Assembly (NCBI RefSeq): GCF_030676415.1
Contig: NZ_JAUUTW010000012.1
Coordinates: 1-64,000 of the forward strand
Length of the DNA: 64,000 nt
Direction: 5' to 3'
From: Peribacillus frigoritolerans
Lineage (GTDB): Bacteria; Bacillota; Bacilli; Bacillales; DSM-1321
Within the stretch, counting starts at the first letter, position 1, and each line of letters begins with the position of its first letter. The notes below the pieces were generated by a model that saw only the letters and a program-made list of their open reading frames with translations, did no database searches and was not told where the DNA came from. This document shows positions 40,566 to 49,594 of the stretch, piece by piece. Both the position numbers and the translations under genes were made by a program.

Positions 40566-40958
40566 AATCTTACTCCTTTAACATCTACTATTATATATGA
40601 AAATGCTAGAACAAACGAACATTAAATAACATTTTTTCAAAAATATTAAGATTTTCGCTATATTATTTAAAAAACACGCTAAATCCCACTAAAATTAAGG
40701 CCAAAAGACTCAATATCTTGATTCAAGATAAAATCTCAAGATTACTTTCCAATTAAACGGCCAACACAGTCCCATACTTTTTGAAAGTGTCAAAAAGCTC
40801 ATGCCTAGCTTTCATGCTCATATTTCACCTTTTACACTCTAACAGAAATCACCCTTGAATTAAAGGGAAACTTCCAGACACCGCCTTATTATGTTCATTT
40901 AAATTTAATATTATAAGCAGGCTCCAAAGCGGGGTATCATGGAGTATGCATTCAAAAA

Positions 40959-40989
40959 ACAAAAACCCGGCTTTTTGCCGGGTTTTTGC
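40959..40989. terminator. yqhY terminator
   Basis: AAAAACCCGGC / GCCGGGTTTTT perfect stem with a TTTTT loop, 24 bases past the yqhY stop; symmetrical, so active both ways. Confidence 0.88.
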
Positions 40990-41012
40990 AGGTGTGAATC
41001 GAATGAAGCCAC

Positions 41013-41426
41013 TTACACTTCTTGTTCGTAATCCGCTTCTTGTTTAGCGTTTTCAAACGCAATGCCCACTACATGAATGTTCACTTCGCCAGCGTCGATA
41101 GCGGTCATATTCAACAAAGCTTCACGAATGTTATCTTGCACTTCCTGAGCAACTTTCGGAATTGAAACACCAAACTTCATGACACAATAAAGTTCGACTT
41201 TGATGGATTCTCCCGTTAAGTCCACTTTAACACCTTTGCCGTGGTTCTTTTTACCAAGCTTTTCAACAACACCCGTAGCGAAATTCCCGCGCATATGTGC
41301 AACACCTTCAACTTCCGATGCAGCGATACCCGCAATCACCTCTATCACCTCAGGCGCGATCTCCACTTTGCCAAGCCCACTATTATAATCATTCATTTCG
41401 AGTAATTGGCCTTCCATTTCACTCAT
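41013..41426 (-). CDS. yqhY: Asp23/Gls24 family protein YqhY
   Basis: 137 residues of the Asp23/DUF322 family: KVEIAPEVIEVIAGIAASEVEGV, then VELYCVMKFGVSIPKVAQEVQDNIREAL. Located directly downstream of accC as in B. subtilis, where YqhY is linked genetically to acetyl-CoA carboxylase homeostasis. The molecular function is not settled. Gap to accC 28 bases, so probably in the accBC transcript. Confidence 0.92.
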   Translation of the reverse strand: MSEMEGQLLEMNDYNSGLGKVEIAPEVIEVIAGIAASEVEGVAHMRGNFATGVVEKLGKKNHGKGVKVDLTGESIKVELYCVMKFGVSIPKVAQEVQDNIREALLNMTAIDAGEVNIHVVGIAFENAKQEADYEQEV

Positions 41427-41454
41427 TCAAAAGCACCTCCTGTCTTCCTTTACA

Positions 41455-42807
41455 TTATGAGTTCATTACATCATATATTTCAAGGAATTTGGTATTAAAT
41501 TCCCCGGAAACAAATTGGTCATGCTGAAGTAACTTAATATGGAAAGGAATTGTGGTACTGATCCCTTCAATGACAAACTCACCTAAGGCGCGTTTCATCT
41601 TCTCGATCGCCTCTTCCCTAGTCGGTGCATGGACGATCAATTTAGCAATCATGGAATCGTAATATGGCGGTATCGAGTACCCAGGGTATGCCGCGGAATC
41701 CACACGAACTCCGTAGCCGCCTGGCGGTAAATACATTTGAATCTTACCTGCGGAAGGCATGAAATTCTTTTCTGGATTTTCCGCATTGATCCGGCATTCG
41801 ATTGACCATCCGTTAAAAGTGACATCCTCTTGCGAAAGCGATAGTTTGTTACCTGAAGCAACTTTGATCTGTTCTTTAATTAAATCCACGCCCGTTACCA
41901 TTTCTGTAACTGGGTGTTCAACCTGGATACGTGTATTCATTTCCATAAAGTAGTATTTTCTATTCACATAGTCATAAATAAATTCTACTGTTCCGGCACC
42001 TGAATAGTTAACGGCAAGTGCAGCCGTTACTGCAGCCTGCCCCATTTCCGCACGTGTTTCACCATCCAATGCTGGTGACGGGGTTTCTTCAACAAGTTTT
42101 TGCAAACGTCGTTGGACCGTACAATCACGCTCACCTAAATGGATGGCGTTGCCATGATTATCCGCCATGACCTGTATTTCAACGTGACGGAAGTCCTCGA
42201 TGAACTTTTCAATATACACGCCAGGATTCCCAAATGCCGTCGCGGCTTCCTGTTGCGTGATGTTAATGCCTTTAATGAGTTCTTCTTCCGTCCTTGCGAC
42301 GCGGATACCTTTACCGCCTCCGCCGGCAGTAGCTTTGATGATGACTGGATAGCCCATTTCATTAGCTAGGGCCACACCCTCATCCGTATCTTTAATTATG
42401 CCTTTAGAACCTGGAACGATCGGTACACCAGCTTTGCGCATGGTTTCCCTTGCTACGTCCTTCGTTCCCATTTTATTGATCGCTTCGGGGCTAGGACCGA
42501 TGAAAATGATATTGCATTCACGGCATAGCTCAGCAAAGTCGGCGTTTTCAGCTAGGAATCCGTATCCTGGATGAATTGCATCGGATCCCGTTTTCTTGGC
42601 TGTGCTGATAATGTTCGTTGTATTTAAATAACTGTCTTTTGATAATTTAGGACCGATGCAATATGCTTCATCCGCAATTTGAACATGTAATGCCTCTTTA
42701 TCTGCTTCTGAATAGACCGCAACAGTCTCGATTCCTAATTCCTTGCATGCCCGGATGATTCGGACAGCAATTTCCCCGCGATTGGCAATTAATACCTTTT
42801 TAATCAT
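41455..42807 (-). CDS. accC: Acetyl-CoA carboxylase biotin carboxylase subunit
   Basis: ATP-grasp enzyme carboxylating biotin on AccB at the first step of fatty acid synthesis (450 residues). Visible: [14 protein letters not shown], the Gly-rich ATP loop [25 protein letters not shown], and the active-site region [16 protein letters not shown]. It follows accB after 14 bases. Confidence 0.97.
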   Translation of the reverse strand: MIKKVLIANRGEIAVRIIRACKELGIETVAVYSEADKEALHVQIADEAYCIGPKLSKDSYLNTTNIISTAKKTGSDAIHPGYGFLAENADFAELCRECNIIFIGPSPEAINKMGTKDVARETMRKAGVPIVPGSKGIIKDTDEGVALANEMGYPVIIKATAGGGGKGIRVARTEEELIKGINITQQEAATAFGNPGVYIEKFIEDFRHVEIQVMADNHGNAIHLGERDCTVQRRLQKLVEETPSPALDGETRAEMGQAAVTAALAVNYSGAGTVEFIYDYVNRKYYFMEMNTRIQVEHPVTEMVTGVDLIKEQIKVASGNKLSLSQEDVTFNGWSIECRINAENPEKNFMPSAGKIQMYLPPGGYGVRVDSAAYPGYSIPPYYDSMIAKLIVHAPTREEAIEKMKRALGEFVIEGISTTIPFHIKLLQHDQFVSGEFNTKFLEIYDVMNS

Positions 42808-42821
42808 TTAGAAACAGCTCC

Positions 42822-43319
42822 TCATTCCGGCTTTACTAAAAATAATGGTTGACCATATTCTACTAGCTGACCTTCTTTTACAAGGACTTCAACGATTTCA
42901 CCGCTTACTTCAGCTTCGATTTCATTGAAAAGTTTCATGGCTTCCACGATGCAGACAATGGAATCTCCCGTTACTTTATCGCCTGTTTTTACGTATGCAG
43001 GTGAATCCGGTGCAGGAGATTGGTAGAATGTCCCTACCATCGGAGAAGTGATTTTATGTAAATTTTCCTGTTCAGTGACGGCAGCAGCAGGTTTTGCAGG
43101 TTCAACAGCTTTCGGCACTGCAGGGGCAGGGGCAGCTGCGGGCTTGACCTCTACAGCTGCATTGGCTTGAACAACATCTGGAGCAGCTGCTGGGTGTAAT
43201 ACTGTACCCGTTTCAGTTTTTTTCAATTTAATTTTCGTTCCTTCATTTTCAAAAACGAATTCACTGATATTTGATTGATCGACTAGCTTAATAATTTCAC
43301 GAATTTCTTGCACTTTCAT
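42822..43319 (-). CDS. accB: Acetyl-CoA carboxylase biotin carboxyl carrier protein
   Basis: 165 residues: N-terminal helical segment ([18 protein letters not shown]), an Ala/Pro/Val-rich flexible linker (about 45-85), and a C-terminal biotinyl domain. Biotinyl Lys lies in the motif EAMKLFNEI. It begins with a candidate sigma-A promoter about 155 bases upstream. It could also serve the carboxyltransferase MmdA. Confidence 0.96.
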   Translation of the reverse strand: MKVQEIREIIKLVDQSNISEFVFENEGTKIKLKKTETGTVLHPAAAPDVVQANAAVEVKPAAAPAPAVPKAVEPAKPAAAVTEQENLHKITSPMVGTFYQSPAPDSPAYVKTGDKVTGDSIVCIVEAMKLFNEIEAEVSGEIVEVLVKEGQLVEYGQPLFLVKPE

Positions 43320-43473
43320 TTTGTGGCACCCCTTGTCTAATTTAATATGAGTTTGTGAGGCAATAATATTTTATGTAACCTTACCCTTAGCTTATCCTAC
43401 TTTGTCCAATACTGTACAAAGTAGCCGCTTTCTTTATGCGAATGCGAATAAACTGAATACAAACCTCACCTGT

Positions 43474-43500
43474 ATTATAACAGATGTTTCACTTTCTCAA
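43474..43500 (-). promoter_or_regulatory. Candidate accBC promoter
   Basis: Minus-strand TTGAGA (43495-43500), 15-base spacer, TATAAT (43474-43479). The spacer is short but the -10 is perfect. No FapR-like palindrome was seen. The rest of the 620-base gap (43320-43941) holds the spoIIIAH terminator and otherwise nothing I can support. Confidence 0.5.
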
Positions 43501-43849
43501 AATATTGTTTCCCTAAGAGAATTGAAAAGTTTATGACCAGCTTCTAACATCATACAATATTAGCTTATACAAATTCAATGATAGATTAATTGTAACTTAT
43601 TATCCATACCTCTATCTTACACCTTTATTATAATATTGTGAATTTTTTCAACTGTGGCACCTTAACGCTCCCTCTTGAATTTTGCATTTAATTCCAATAA
43701 AATCAGTAATAATATCTATGGTAATTACTTTTCTAGAATAATTCGGATGATCATTATCACCCTTTCTATTTGAGTTCCTGATACCAATTGACATAAAAAA
43801 AACTTTTCCTCTAAAGTTTCCCGGTTGTAAGATAGTTAAAAAAATCATA

Positions 43850-43893
43850 ATAAAAAGCCTCCCTTTTTTTAATTAAGGAGGGCTTTCAAATTT
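43850..43893 (-). terminator. spoIIIA operon terminator
   Basis: AAAGCCCTCCTT pairs with AAGGGAGGCTTT; TTTATTA follows on the minus strand. It is about 50 bases past spoIIIAH. Confidence 0.8.
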
Positions 43894-43941
43894 TTATGAT
43901 GTTGAACTGTTCTGTATCAGCACTTTTTTCAGTATGTGTGT

Positions 43942-44535
43942 TTACTTTTCCGGTTGGAAATCGACCACTACATTTTGTGCATCGCTCACTTCTTTCCTTA
44001 CGAGGCGGATAATGTTATTGGCCTCTGTTTTCGTTTGTTTATCGGCCTTGACACTCACCTTTACATCCGTTCCGTCCACCCGGACCAATGCGGCATTGTA
44101 ATCCATGGCAACAATTAAGTTTTCGATGATATTTTCTTTTACTTTCGTTTCACTTAATTGTTCGATTTTTGCATAGGCCTCGTCTCTTTCTTCAGCTGAT
44201 AGTTCTGTGTTGCCCATCTTTGCAGTCAGTTCTTCATTCAGCTTAGCCCGTTCATCTTCAATCTGCATCCTTAACGATTCGAACTCATCTCCAGATGCAA
44301 TGGTTACAGAGGAACCTTCTGTATTTTTGGACGTTTCTTTTTCACTTTTATTTTCCCCTTTTGTATCCGCTTTGTTCTCGGTTTTACTTTCTGTTTTATT
44401 TTCTTCCTGTTCCATTTGCTCTGTCGCCGTCATATCAGCGGCATTTTCTTCAGGAGCGGTTAAATAATAGACTGAAAGCACAACGACCAGACTTAGCATA
44501 GTCAATAACCAAACGGTTTGTTTTTTTAATAACAT
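43942..44535 (-). CDS. spoIIIAH: Stage III sporulation protein AH
   Basis: Mother-cell component of the feeding-tube channel; its ring-forming domain pairs with SpoIIQ across the intermembrane space. One N-terminal transmembrane helix (VWLLTMLSLVVVLSVYYL), then a Lys/Glu/Thr-rich linker (about 35-75, repeated KTE/ENK words). The YscJ/FliF-like domain follows (about 90-197, with NVVVDFQPEK at the end). The linker is longer and more repetitive than the flanking sequence. Last gene of the spoIIIA operon. Confidence 0.95.
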   Translation of the reverse strand: MLLKKQTVWLLTMLSLVVVLSVYYLTAPEENAADMTATEQMEQEENKTESKTENKADTKGENKSEKETSKNTEGSSVTIASGDEFESLRMQIEDERAKLNEELTAKMGNTELSAEERDEAYAKIEQLSETKVKENIIENLIVAMDYNAALVRVDGTDVKVSVKADKQTKTEANNIIRLVRKEVSDAQNVVVDFQPEK

Positions 44536-44549
44536 GTAGATTTTCCCCC

Positions 44550-45221
44550 TTATTTTTTAGGCATGACAGAAACCCTGTGACTCGGTACATCAAGTGAGCG
44601 TGTGACAGCCTCGATGATCCACTTCTTTATTTGAATGTTTTCGGCCCCTTTAGCGACTACCAGGACTCCTCGTACACTAGGTTTTTTCGTTTCGGAAATG
44701 ATCGGTCCTTCTTTTTCACCGCTCTTGACCAAAACTAGCTGTTCATCAACAGATGTATCTTCGACCGTCCTTTTGCCGCCTTCCTGGTCGGTTTCTTCAG
44801 TGACTTGTTTTTGGGTGACTTTGTTTCTTTCATATACTTTCTTCTCGGATGCATCGACGTAGATTACGACTTTTACATCCTGGACGCCTGCGATGGATTC
44901 AAGCGCTTCCTTCATTTCATTCTGAAGATATATTTCATAGTCTTTTGTTGTCTTGAATTCTGATTTCTTCTGGCCGAATGTCTCAACATCCCCCTCATCA
45001 TCCTGCTGTTTATCATTATTGAATACAGTCTTCACTTCAGATGTTTGTCCCGTCTGGTTGGTGGTTAACAAATTCCCGGCCATCATGATTCCCGCTCCCA
45101 AAAGGACAACTATTAGAGCATAGACATACAGGGAAGGTTTTTTTTCCTTAGGCTCTTTTTGGTCAGGGTCTTTATTTAATAGTTTTTGCAGCCAGGATAA
45201 TGGACCTTTGTCTTTGTTCAA
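44550..45221 (-). CDS. spoIIIAG: Stage III sporulation protein AG
   Basis: 223 residues: a cytoplasmic N terminus (LSWLQKLLNKDP), one membrane helix (YALIVVLLGAGIMMAGNLL) and a ring-building extracellular domain (YLQNEMKEALESIAGVQDVKVVIYV, then GVLVVAKGAENIQIK). SpoIIIAG forms the large ring of the channel between mother cell and forespore. Spacing to AH and AF is 14 and 7 bases. Confidence 0.96.
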   Translation of the reverse strand: MNKDKGPLSWLQKLLNKDPDQKEPKEKKPSLYVYALIVVLLGAGIMMAGNLLTTNQTGQTSEVKTVFNNDKQQDDEGDVETFGQKKSEFKTTKDYEIYLQNEMKEALESIAGVQDVKVVIYVDASEKKVYERNKVTQKQVTEETDQEGGKRTVEDTSVDEQLVLVKSGEKEGPIISETKKPSVRGVLVVAKGAENIQIKKWIIEAVTRSLDVPSHRVSVMPKK

Positions 45222-45228
45222 TACTCAG

Positions 45229-45840
45229 TCACTTCCTTTCCCCGGCGATTTCAATGATCTCTTCATCAACAGACCAACTTGTTGCCAGAAACCTTTTGAC
45301 AGCATCCAGATTGGCATCATTCGAAGTGGATGGGCTATCTGCATTGATATCAATCTTCGCTACTGCCTCTATCTCCGAGTTTTCTTTCCCTTCTGCCTTT
45401 TCCAATGAGATGGTTATGTTCTGCAGATCATCAACACCCGGTTCTTCCTCATTCTTGACCCCTACATCAATTGAACTAATCTTCATGTTATAATCCACCA
45501 TCAGCTCCTCTTCCACTTCTGCCTGTAAGTCAACAGCCATTTGTTTTAAAATATATGCACCCTGGGTAGCTTGTATTTCTTTTTTCTTCATTTCTGTCAA
45601 ATTTCCTAAATCTTTTTTTTTCTGATCTTCAAATTCACTAGTAGCCGCTTTGAGAATATCGTCGAAATCCTTATTGAATAATCCCAATATAGGAGTGATG
45701 ATGATCGCAATCAGTAAAAGTCCGATAACCATTTTGGCATACTTCTGTAAAGCTGAATTCGGAAGAAGCATATCAATCACAGTGGCCAGCAATACAAATA
45801 TGATGATGTTGGATACCCAGCCAGCTAAAAAACTCACCAA
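45229..45840 (-). CDS. spoIIIAF: Stage III sporulation protein AF
   Basis: 203 residues. Two N-terminal membrane helices (WVSNIIIFVLLATVIDMLLP and MVIGLLLIAIIITPILGLF) and an extracellular domain of about 140 residues with the ring-building fold reported for this protein (SIDVGVKNEEE and so on). Part of the spoIIIA operon; 13 bases after spoIIIAE. Confidence 0.94.
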   Translation of the reverse strand: MVSFLAGWVSNIIIFVLLATVIDMLLPNSALQKYAKMVIGLLLIAIIITPILGLFNKDFDDILKAATSEFEDQKKKDLGNLTEMKKKEIQATQGAYILKQMAVDLQAEVEEELMVDYNMKISSIDVGVKNEEEPGVDDLQNITISLEKAEGKENSEIEAVAKIDINADSPSTSNDANLDAVKRFLATSWSVDEEIIEIAGERK

Positions 45841-45853
45841 GCCCTCCTCCTTT

Positions 45854-47062
45854 CTAACGAACCATCAGGGTAATGTTTCCAGAGGCGATAATTACCGTGA
45901 TACTTAAAAAAAACATGAGTGAGACAATGGCCAATGCAGCGAAAATATAAATCATGCTTTTACTTATAATGTCAAGGCATTTTATTACAGGTCCTCCGCC
46001 CAGCGGCTGCAAAAGACTCGCTGCCAATTTATAGACAAAAGAAATCATCAAGATTTTTATGGCGGGAAATGTGGTAATGAGCAAGAGAATGATGACCCCT
46101 GACAAGCCCACTGTATTTTTCAAAAGGACGGAGGCACTAATGACCGTATCCGTTGCATCGGTAAACATGCGCCCTATTATCGGTATAAAGTTACCTGTCA
46201 CGAACTTGGCTGTCCTGATCGTCACTCCGTCAGCTACAGCTGAGGATGCTCCCTGAACGGAGATCACACCAAGGAATATGGTCATGAATGCTCCAAGGAT
46301 ACCGATGGCAAAATTACGGAGAAGTTGTGCCATTTGAGTCACTTTGTAATGTTCGGTCAATGTGCTGACTATGCTTAAAATCGCTGCAAAGAATAATAAC
46401 GGAAGGACGACAAACTGGATCAAGATGCCGCTTGTATTCATCAAAAACATCAATACCGGATGAAAGAAGGCTGCCGATACAAGTCCGCCTGAAGCAGCTA
46501 TCAATGCCAAGAGTAAAGGGATGAGCGCCATTAAAAAGGAAATCATCAAATCTATCGTATCTTTTGTATATTCAATCGCCACATGAAAACTGTTAAGTGC
46601 CAAAATGATCAGCACCATATATACGATTGCATAAGCGACCTTACTTACGGAGCTTTGCTCGAACGCATTCTGCAAAGACTGAAGGAACATGCTGAAAACG
46701 GTTAATAAAATGAGTGATCCCAGCAGCTTTCCATTCACGAGCAGTTCATGAAAAATGAATTTTGTCATTCCCTTTATCCATTGGTCAAAGGAAAATTTCT
46801 TATCGCCGCTTACAAAATCCATGAAGCTCCCTTTCTGGCTTTCCGGTAAGAATCCTCCATATTCCGTAACGATGTCATCCCAATATTGTTTGAGCTCATC
46901 GACACCCAGCCTTTCTATTTGGGCTTGTACCAGTTCGGACTGCATGATCGGCTCTTGATCGATTTCACCATTTTCTGGATTTTCGGCAGCTTGTCCAATA
47001 GATGCATGTAAAAAAAAGAGTAAAACGAATAGAATGGATAAGTAAGGCATCCGCTGCTTCAT
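45854..47062 (-). CDS. spoIIIAE: Stage III sporulation protein AE
   Basis: 402-residue multi-pass membrane protein with an N-terminal signal sequence (LSILFVLLFFLHASIGQAA). A soluble stretch of about 100 residues follows, then seven or more hydrophobic segments (for example ALIPLLLALIAASGGLVSAAF). Family-typical GPVIKCLDIISKSMIY is near the C terminus. Thought to be part of the channel export apparatus. Confidence 0.95.
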   Translation of the reverse strand: MKQRMPYLSILFVLLFFLHASIGQAAENPENGEIDQEPIMQSELVQAQIERLGVDELKQYWDDIVTEYGGFLPESQKGSFMDFVSGDKKFSFDQWIKGMTKFIFHELLVNGKLLGSLILLTVFSMFLQSLQNAFEQSSVSKVAYAIVYMVLIILALNSFHVAIEYTKDTIDLMISFLMALIPLLLALIAASGGLVSAAFFHPVLMFLMNTSGILIQFVVLPLLFFAAILSIVSTLTEHYKVTQMAQLLRNFAIGILGAFMTIFLGVISVQGASSAVADGVTIRTAKFVTGNFIPIIGRMFTDATDTVISASVLLKNTVGLSGVIILLLITTFPAIKILMISFVYKLAASLLQPLGGGPVIKCLDIISKSMIYIFAALAIVSLMFFLSITVIIASGNITLMVR

Positions 47063-47095
47063 ACATTCACCTCATTGACTAGTAGGAGTAATCCG

Positions 47096-47485
47096 TTAAC
47101 TTGGGAGCATCTTTAAAATGGTTTCGATGATGACCGTCAAAATCGGAATCGCCATGGCAAGAATCAAGATTTTTCCGCTCAATTCTATTTTGGAAGCGAG
47201 CGAACCTTGCCCTGCATCTTTTGTAATTTGAGAAGCGAATTCTGCAATATAGGCAATTCCGATTATTTTTAAGATGGTCTCTAGATATACGGTATTTACA
47301 TTCGCATTAACTGCAATTTTTTCTAACATTAAAATAATCTCGTAGATTTTGTCAGCTAAAAAAAGAAAAATGGAGCATCCTACAAAAACGACAAGCAGGA
47401 ATGCGAAATTTGGTTTTTGCTCTTTGACGATCAGTGCCAAAAAGGTGGCAACTAGGGCAATGGCCACGATTTTTATGATTTCAAT
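47096..47485 (-). CDS. spoIIIAD: Stage III sporulation protein AD, probable ATT start
   Basis: Small membrane protein (about 129 residues) with several hydrophobic helices, including ALVATFLALIVKEQKPNFAF and ILKIIGIAYIAEFASQITKDAGQG, matching B. subtilis SpoIIIAD. The first conventional start codon in frame is GTG at 47467, but it has no ribosome site and would cut off the residues EIIKI that align with the B. subtilis N terminus. A strong site, AAGGGAGGG (47493-47501), sits seven bases before an in-frame ATT at 47485. The start is therefore placed at this ATT. Confidence 0.9.
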   Translation of the reverse strand: MEIIKIVAIALVATFLALIVKEQKPNFAFLLVVFVGCSIFLFLADKIYEIILMLEKIAVNANVNTVYLETILKIIGIAYIAEFASQITKDAGQGSLASKIELSGKILILAMAIPILTVIIETILKMLPS

Positions 47486-47499
47486 CGCGAATCCCTCCC

Positions 47500-47703
47500 T
47501 TACTGAAATAGAAATACAGATTTAATTTTTTGAAATAAATCCTCTACTACAGATGCAACCATGAATAAAATATAGATAAATCCGAAAAGTGTCACCCACT
47601 GGGCATATTCCTTCTTCCCAACCTGATCGAGAATCGTGTGAAGAAATGCCACAACTAACCCCACACCCGCTATTTTAAATATGATGTCCACATCAATGCC
47701 CAT
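47500..47703 (-). CDS. spoIIIAC: Stage III sporulation protein AC
   Basis: 67-residue membrane protein with two helices (IIFKIAGVGLVVAFLHTILDQ and AQWVTLFGFIYILFMVASVV). Near identical in pattern to B. subtilis SpoIIIAC. An upstream GTG is part of the ribosome site; GGGGGG fits ATG at 47703. Its stop codon overlaps the ribosome site of spoIIIAD. Confidence 0.95.
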   Translation of the reverse strand: MGIDVDIIFKIAGVGLVVAFLHTILDQVGKKEYAQWVTLFGFIYILFMVASVVEDLFQKIKSVFLFQ

Positions 47704-47724
47704 ATTCATTCCCCCCACATATTC

Positions 47725-48240
47725 CTACATCAGCAAGATGATCAATAATAGCCCTGATAAAAAACCAAGACTTTTCATCATTTTTTCATATTTTCCCTGG
47801 CGGTCGAGTGCATCGCTCTCTTCCCGTTCCAAATGTGCCATCGTTAGCATGATTTGCTTTTGCTGATGATATTTATCGCTTTTTCCAAGCGTCTCCCCAA
47901 ACTGTGAAAGAATCTCGAATTCTCCCTGTTTTAAAGCAAGGGATTGCCATATTTTCTTCAAACTATCATCCCATGCTTCTTTGACGGTGGTTTCACCTGA
48001 CTCGAGTCGATTTGCAAATGTATCGAAAAAGCTGGATAAAGGTTTGGCCATCTGTTTAGAAAGTTTCCTTGCCGCTTCTTTCAAAGGTGTATGACCATAC
48101 ATGATTTCTGCTTCAAGCGATTGCATGGCGACTTTCAGCTGTCTCAGTTGACGAGGCCTCATACTTAATTTTTTCGCAGCTTCAAAACCTGCCCATGTCG
48201 TTGCAATAATAATTATCGCTGCTCCTATTAACTTAAACAT
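47725..48240 (-). CDS. spoIIIAB: Stage III sporulation protein AB
   Basis: 171 residues: one N-terminal membrane helix (LIGAAIIIIATTWAGFEAAKKL), a helical cytoplasmic domain resembling type II secretion F proteins, and a C-terminal hydrophobic helix (LGFLSGLLLIILLM). Overlaps spoIIIAA by eight bases. Confidence 0.95.
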   Translation of the reverse strand: MFKLIGAAIIIIATTWAGFEAAKKLSMRPRQLRQLKVAMQSLEAEIMYGHTPLKEAARKLSKQMAKPLSSFFDTFANRLESGETTVKEAWDDSLKKIWQSLALKQGEFEILSQFGETLGKSDKYHQQKQIMLTMAHLEREESDALDRQGKYEKMMKSLGFLSGLLLIILLM

Positions 48241-49165
48241 GCGGGTTCACACTTTCTCCCAAGAAAATGGGGACCCCCGCTGCATCAAGGACTTTGTAGC
48301 TCCTCTTACCGGATTTACTTCTCTGTAATTCTACAAAACGTTCAAAGATGTTTTGCTTTAATATTTCGGCGATAAAAGGTCGCTTCTTAATTTCATCCAG
48401 TGTATGGCCATGTGTGGTTATCATGAGTTTAATACCTGCGTTCACGGCTTCCAGCACAGCCTGCGTATCCGCTGCGCGGCCTATTTCATCCACGATCAAT
48501 ACATCCGGGGACATCGAACGGATCATCATCATCATCCCTTCCGCTTTAGGACATCCATCGAGCACATCAACCCGTGTTCCAAATTCGAGCTGCGGCACTC
48601 CATGAACACATCCGGCAATTTCTGAGCGCTCGTCCACTATCCCCACCTTTTGAGGGGCTATGCCGCGTTTTTCATTACCACTGGATATCATTCTTGCAAT
48701 ATCACGTAATATGGTCGTTTTTCCCGTTTGCGGAGCACCGATCAACATGGTATGCTGCCATTCCCCGTCATATAAATATGAAGTGAGCGGTTCAGCTGCA
48801 CCTATTTTTTCTCGTGCAATCCGAATATTGAATGAGGAAATTTCCCTAATCGCTTTGACCGCTCCATTTTCAAGGATCACCTTGCCAGCAAGCCCCACCC
48901 GATGTCCGCCCGCTATGGTTATATATCCTCGCCTTAATTCTTCCTCAAGTGTATATAACGAAAATTGACCTATTTGATTCAATAATTGATCTGCATCCGA
49001 ATGGGTCACTTCATAGGAAAAGAAGTATGGTTCCCCTCCTACAATGACCTCAAGCGGCCTTCCAATTCGAATGCGCAGCTCTTCCATCTTATCGATCATC
49101 ATCGGTGTCATACCCCGGAGTTGCTCGTATAATTTTTTCGGTAAAAAAGAAAGAATCGTTTCCAT
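48233..49165 (-). CDS. spoIIIAA: Stage III sporulation protein AA (secretion-type ATPase)
   Basis: Cytoplasmic ATPase thought to power the SpoIIIA-SpoIIQ channel. Walker A GAPQTGKTT (about 142-150), Walker B-like LIVDEIGR, and His-containing THGHT. 310 residues, as usual. First gene of the eight-gene operon; start supported by GGAGG. A candidate sigma-E promoter lies at 49201-49231. Confidence 0.96.
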   Translation of the reverse strand: METILSFLPKKLYEQLRGMTPMMIDKMEELRIRIGRPLEVIVGGEPYFFSYEVTHSDADQLLNQIGQFSLYTLEEELRRGYITIAGGHRVGLAGKVILENGAVKAIREISSFNIRIAREKIGAAEPLTSYLYDGEWQHTMLIGAPQTGKTTILRDIARMISSGNEKRGIAPQKVGIVDERSEIAGCVHGVPQLEFGTRVDVLDGCPKAEGMMMMIRSMSPDVLIVDEIGRAADTQAVLEAVNAGIKLMITTHGHTLDEIKKRPFIAEILKQNIFERFVELQRSKSGKRSYKVLDAAGVPIFLGESVNPHV

Positions 49166-49200
49166 TTTGACAATCCTCCTGTATACACCACTTTCAATAA

Positions 49201-49231
49201 AATATATGCCGACCAGCCCGCAATGATGACA
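49201..49231 (-). promoter_or_regulatory. Candidate sigma-E promoter of spoIIIA
   Basis: Minus strand TGTCATCATT (49222-49231), 13-base spacer, CATATATT (49201-49208). Resembles the sigma-E pattern (-35 TCATATT-like, -10 CATACAAT-like) and leaves about 30 bases before the start codon. The match is imperfect. Confidence 0.4.
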
Positions 49232-49300
49232 GGCTATTAAAGAAACAGACCATTTATTGATTTTTTATAACTTCCGGGATCTAAAAAAGACAAAAAAAAA

Positions 49301-49323
49301 GACCGAGAAATTAATCTCGGTCT
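49301..49323 (-). terminator. efp terminator hairpin, left copy
   Basis: CCGAGA-AATTAA-TCTCGG stem-loop preceded on the plus strand by nine A (so a T-run on the minus strand). Identical over 19 bases to the hairpin at 49566-49584 on the other side of the mobile element. This copy carries the T-run. Confidence 0.85.
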
Positions 49324-49564
49324 CAGTTTGTAGACAAAAGGAGTTCTATCTAAATTTTTAAACATAGTTGATTGGAACGGAAGGTGAGACTTCTGCGGGA
49401 ATAGCGAGTCCAAGGGAGACCCCACAGGCGCAAGTGCGCCGAGGAGGCTCCCGGACCGCCCGCGAAAAGCGAGTGCCTGAAGTGGAAATCAACGTCCAAA
49501 TTTGTACAAGCCAAAAAAAACTGAAGACAAACTCGATTTTAATCGAGTTTGTCTTCAGTCTGAG
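49322..49564 (-). mobile_element. Non-autonomous MITE-like element with IS1182-type ends (copy 2)
   Basis: About 243 bases with no coding potential. Its plus-left end CTCAGTTTGTAGACAAAAGG is the exact reverse complement of the IS end at 107-126. Its other end (minus CTCAGACTGAAGACAAACTCG, first 18 CTCAGACTGAAGACAAAC) matches the hairpin end of the IS at 54104. The interior is a GC-rich structured repeat shared with 17757-17962 (GATTGGAACGG ... GGGAGACCCC ... GAGGAGGCTCCCGGACC ... AAATCAACG). The element is bracketed by two copies of the efp terminator stem-loop. Confidence 0.8.
49511..49559 (-). terminator. Hairpin terminator at the element end
   Basis: 19-base stem ACTGAAGACAAACTCGATT with a perfect complement arm, followed on the minus strand by eight T. 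Same fold as 17918-17957 and 54105-54148, with paired base changes in the stem. Confidence 0.8.
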
Positions 49565-49588
49565 TCCGAGAAATTAATCTCGGTCTTC
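49565..49588 (-). terminator. efp terminator hairpin, right copy
   Basis: Same CCGAGA/TCTCGG stem-loop as at 49301-49323, lying seven bases past the efp stop and directly against the mobile element. It lacks the T-run. Confidence 0.75.
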
Positions 49589-49594
49589 TTTCAT

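Noticed and set aside
43320..43500. FapR operator upstream of accB
   Set aside because: No TTAGTACC-type palindrome could be found.
43648..43848. 66-codon minus-strand frame between spoIIIAH and accB
   Set aside because: No ribosome site, AT-rich composition, no family resemblance; judged chance.
49180..49206. Sigma-E promoter using the TATACA just before the spoIIIAA ribosome site
   Set aside because: Transcription would begin inside or after the ribosome site; the upstream candidate at 49201-49231 is more sensible.
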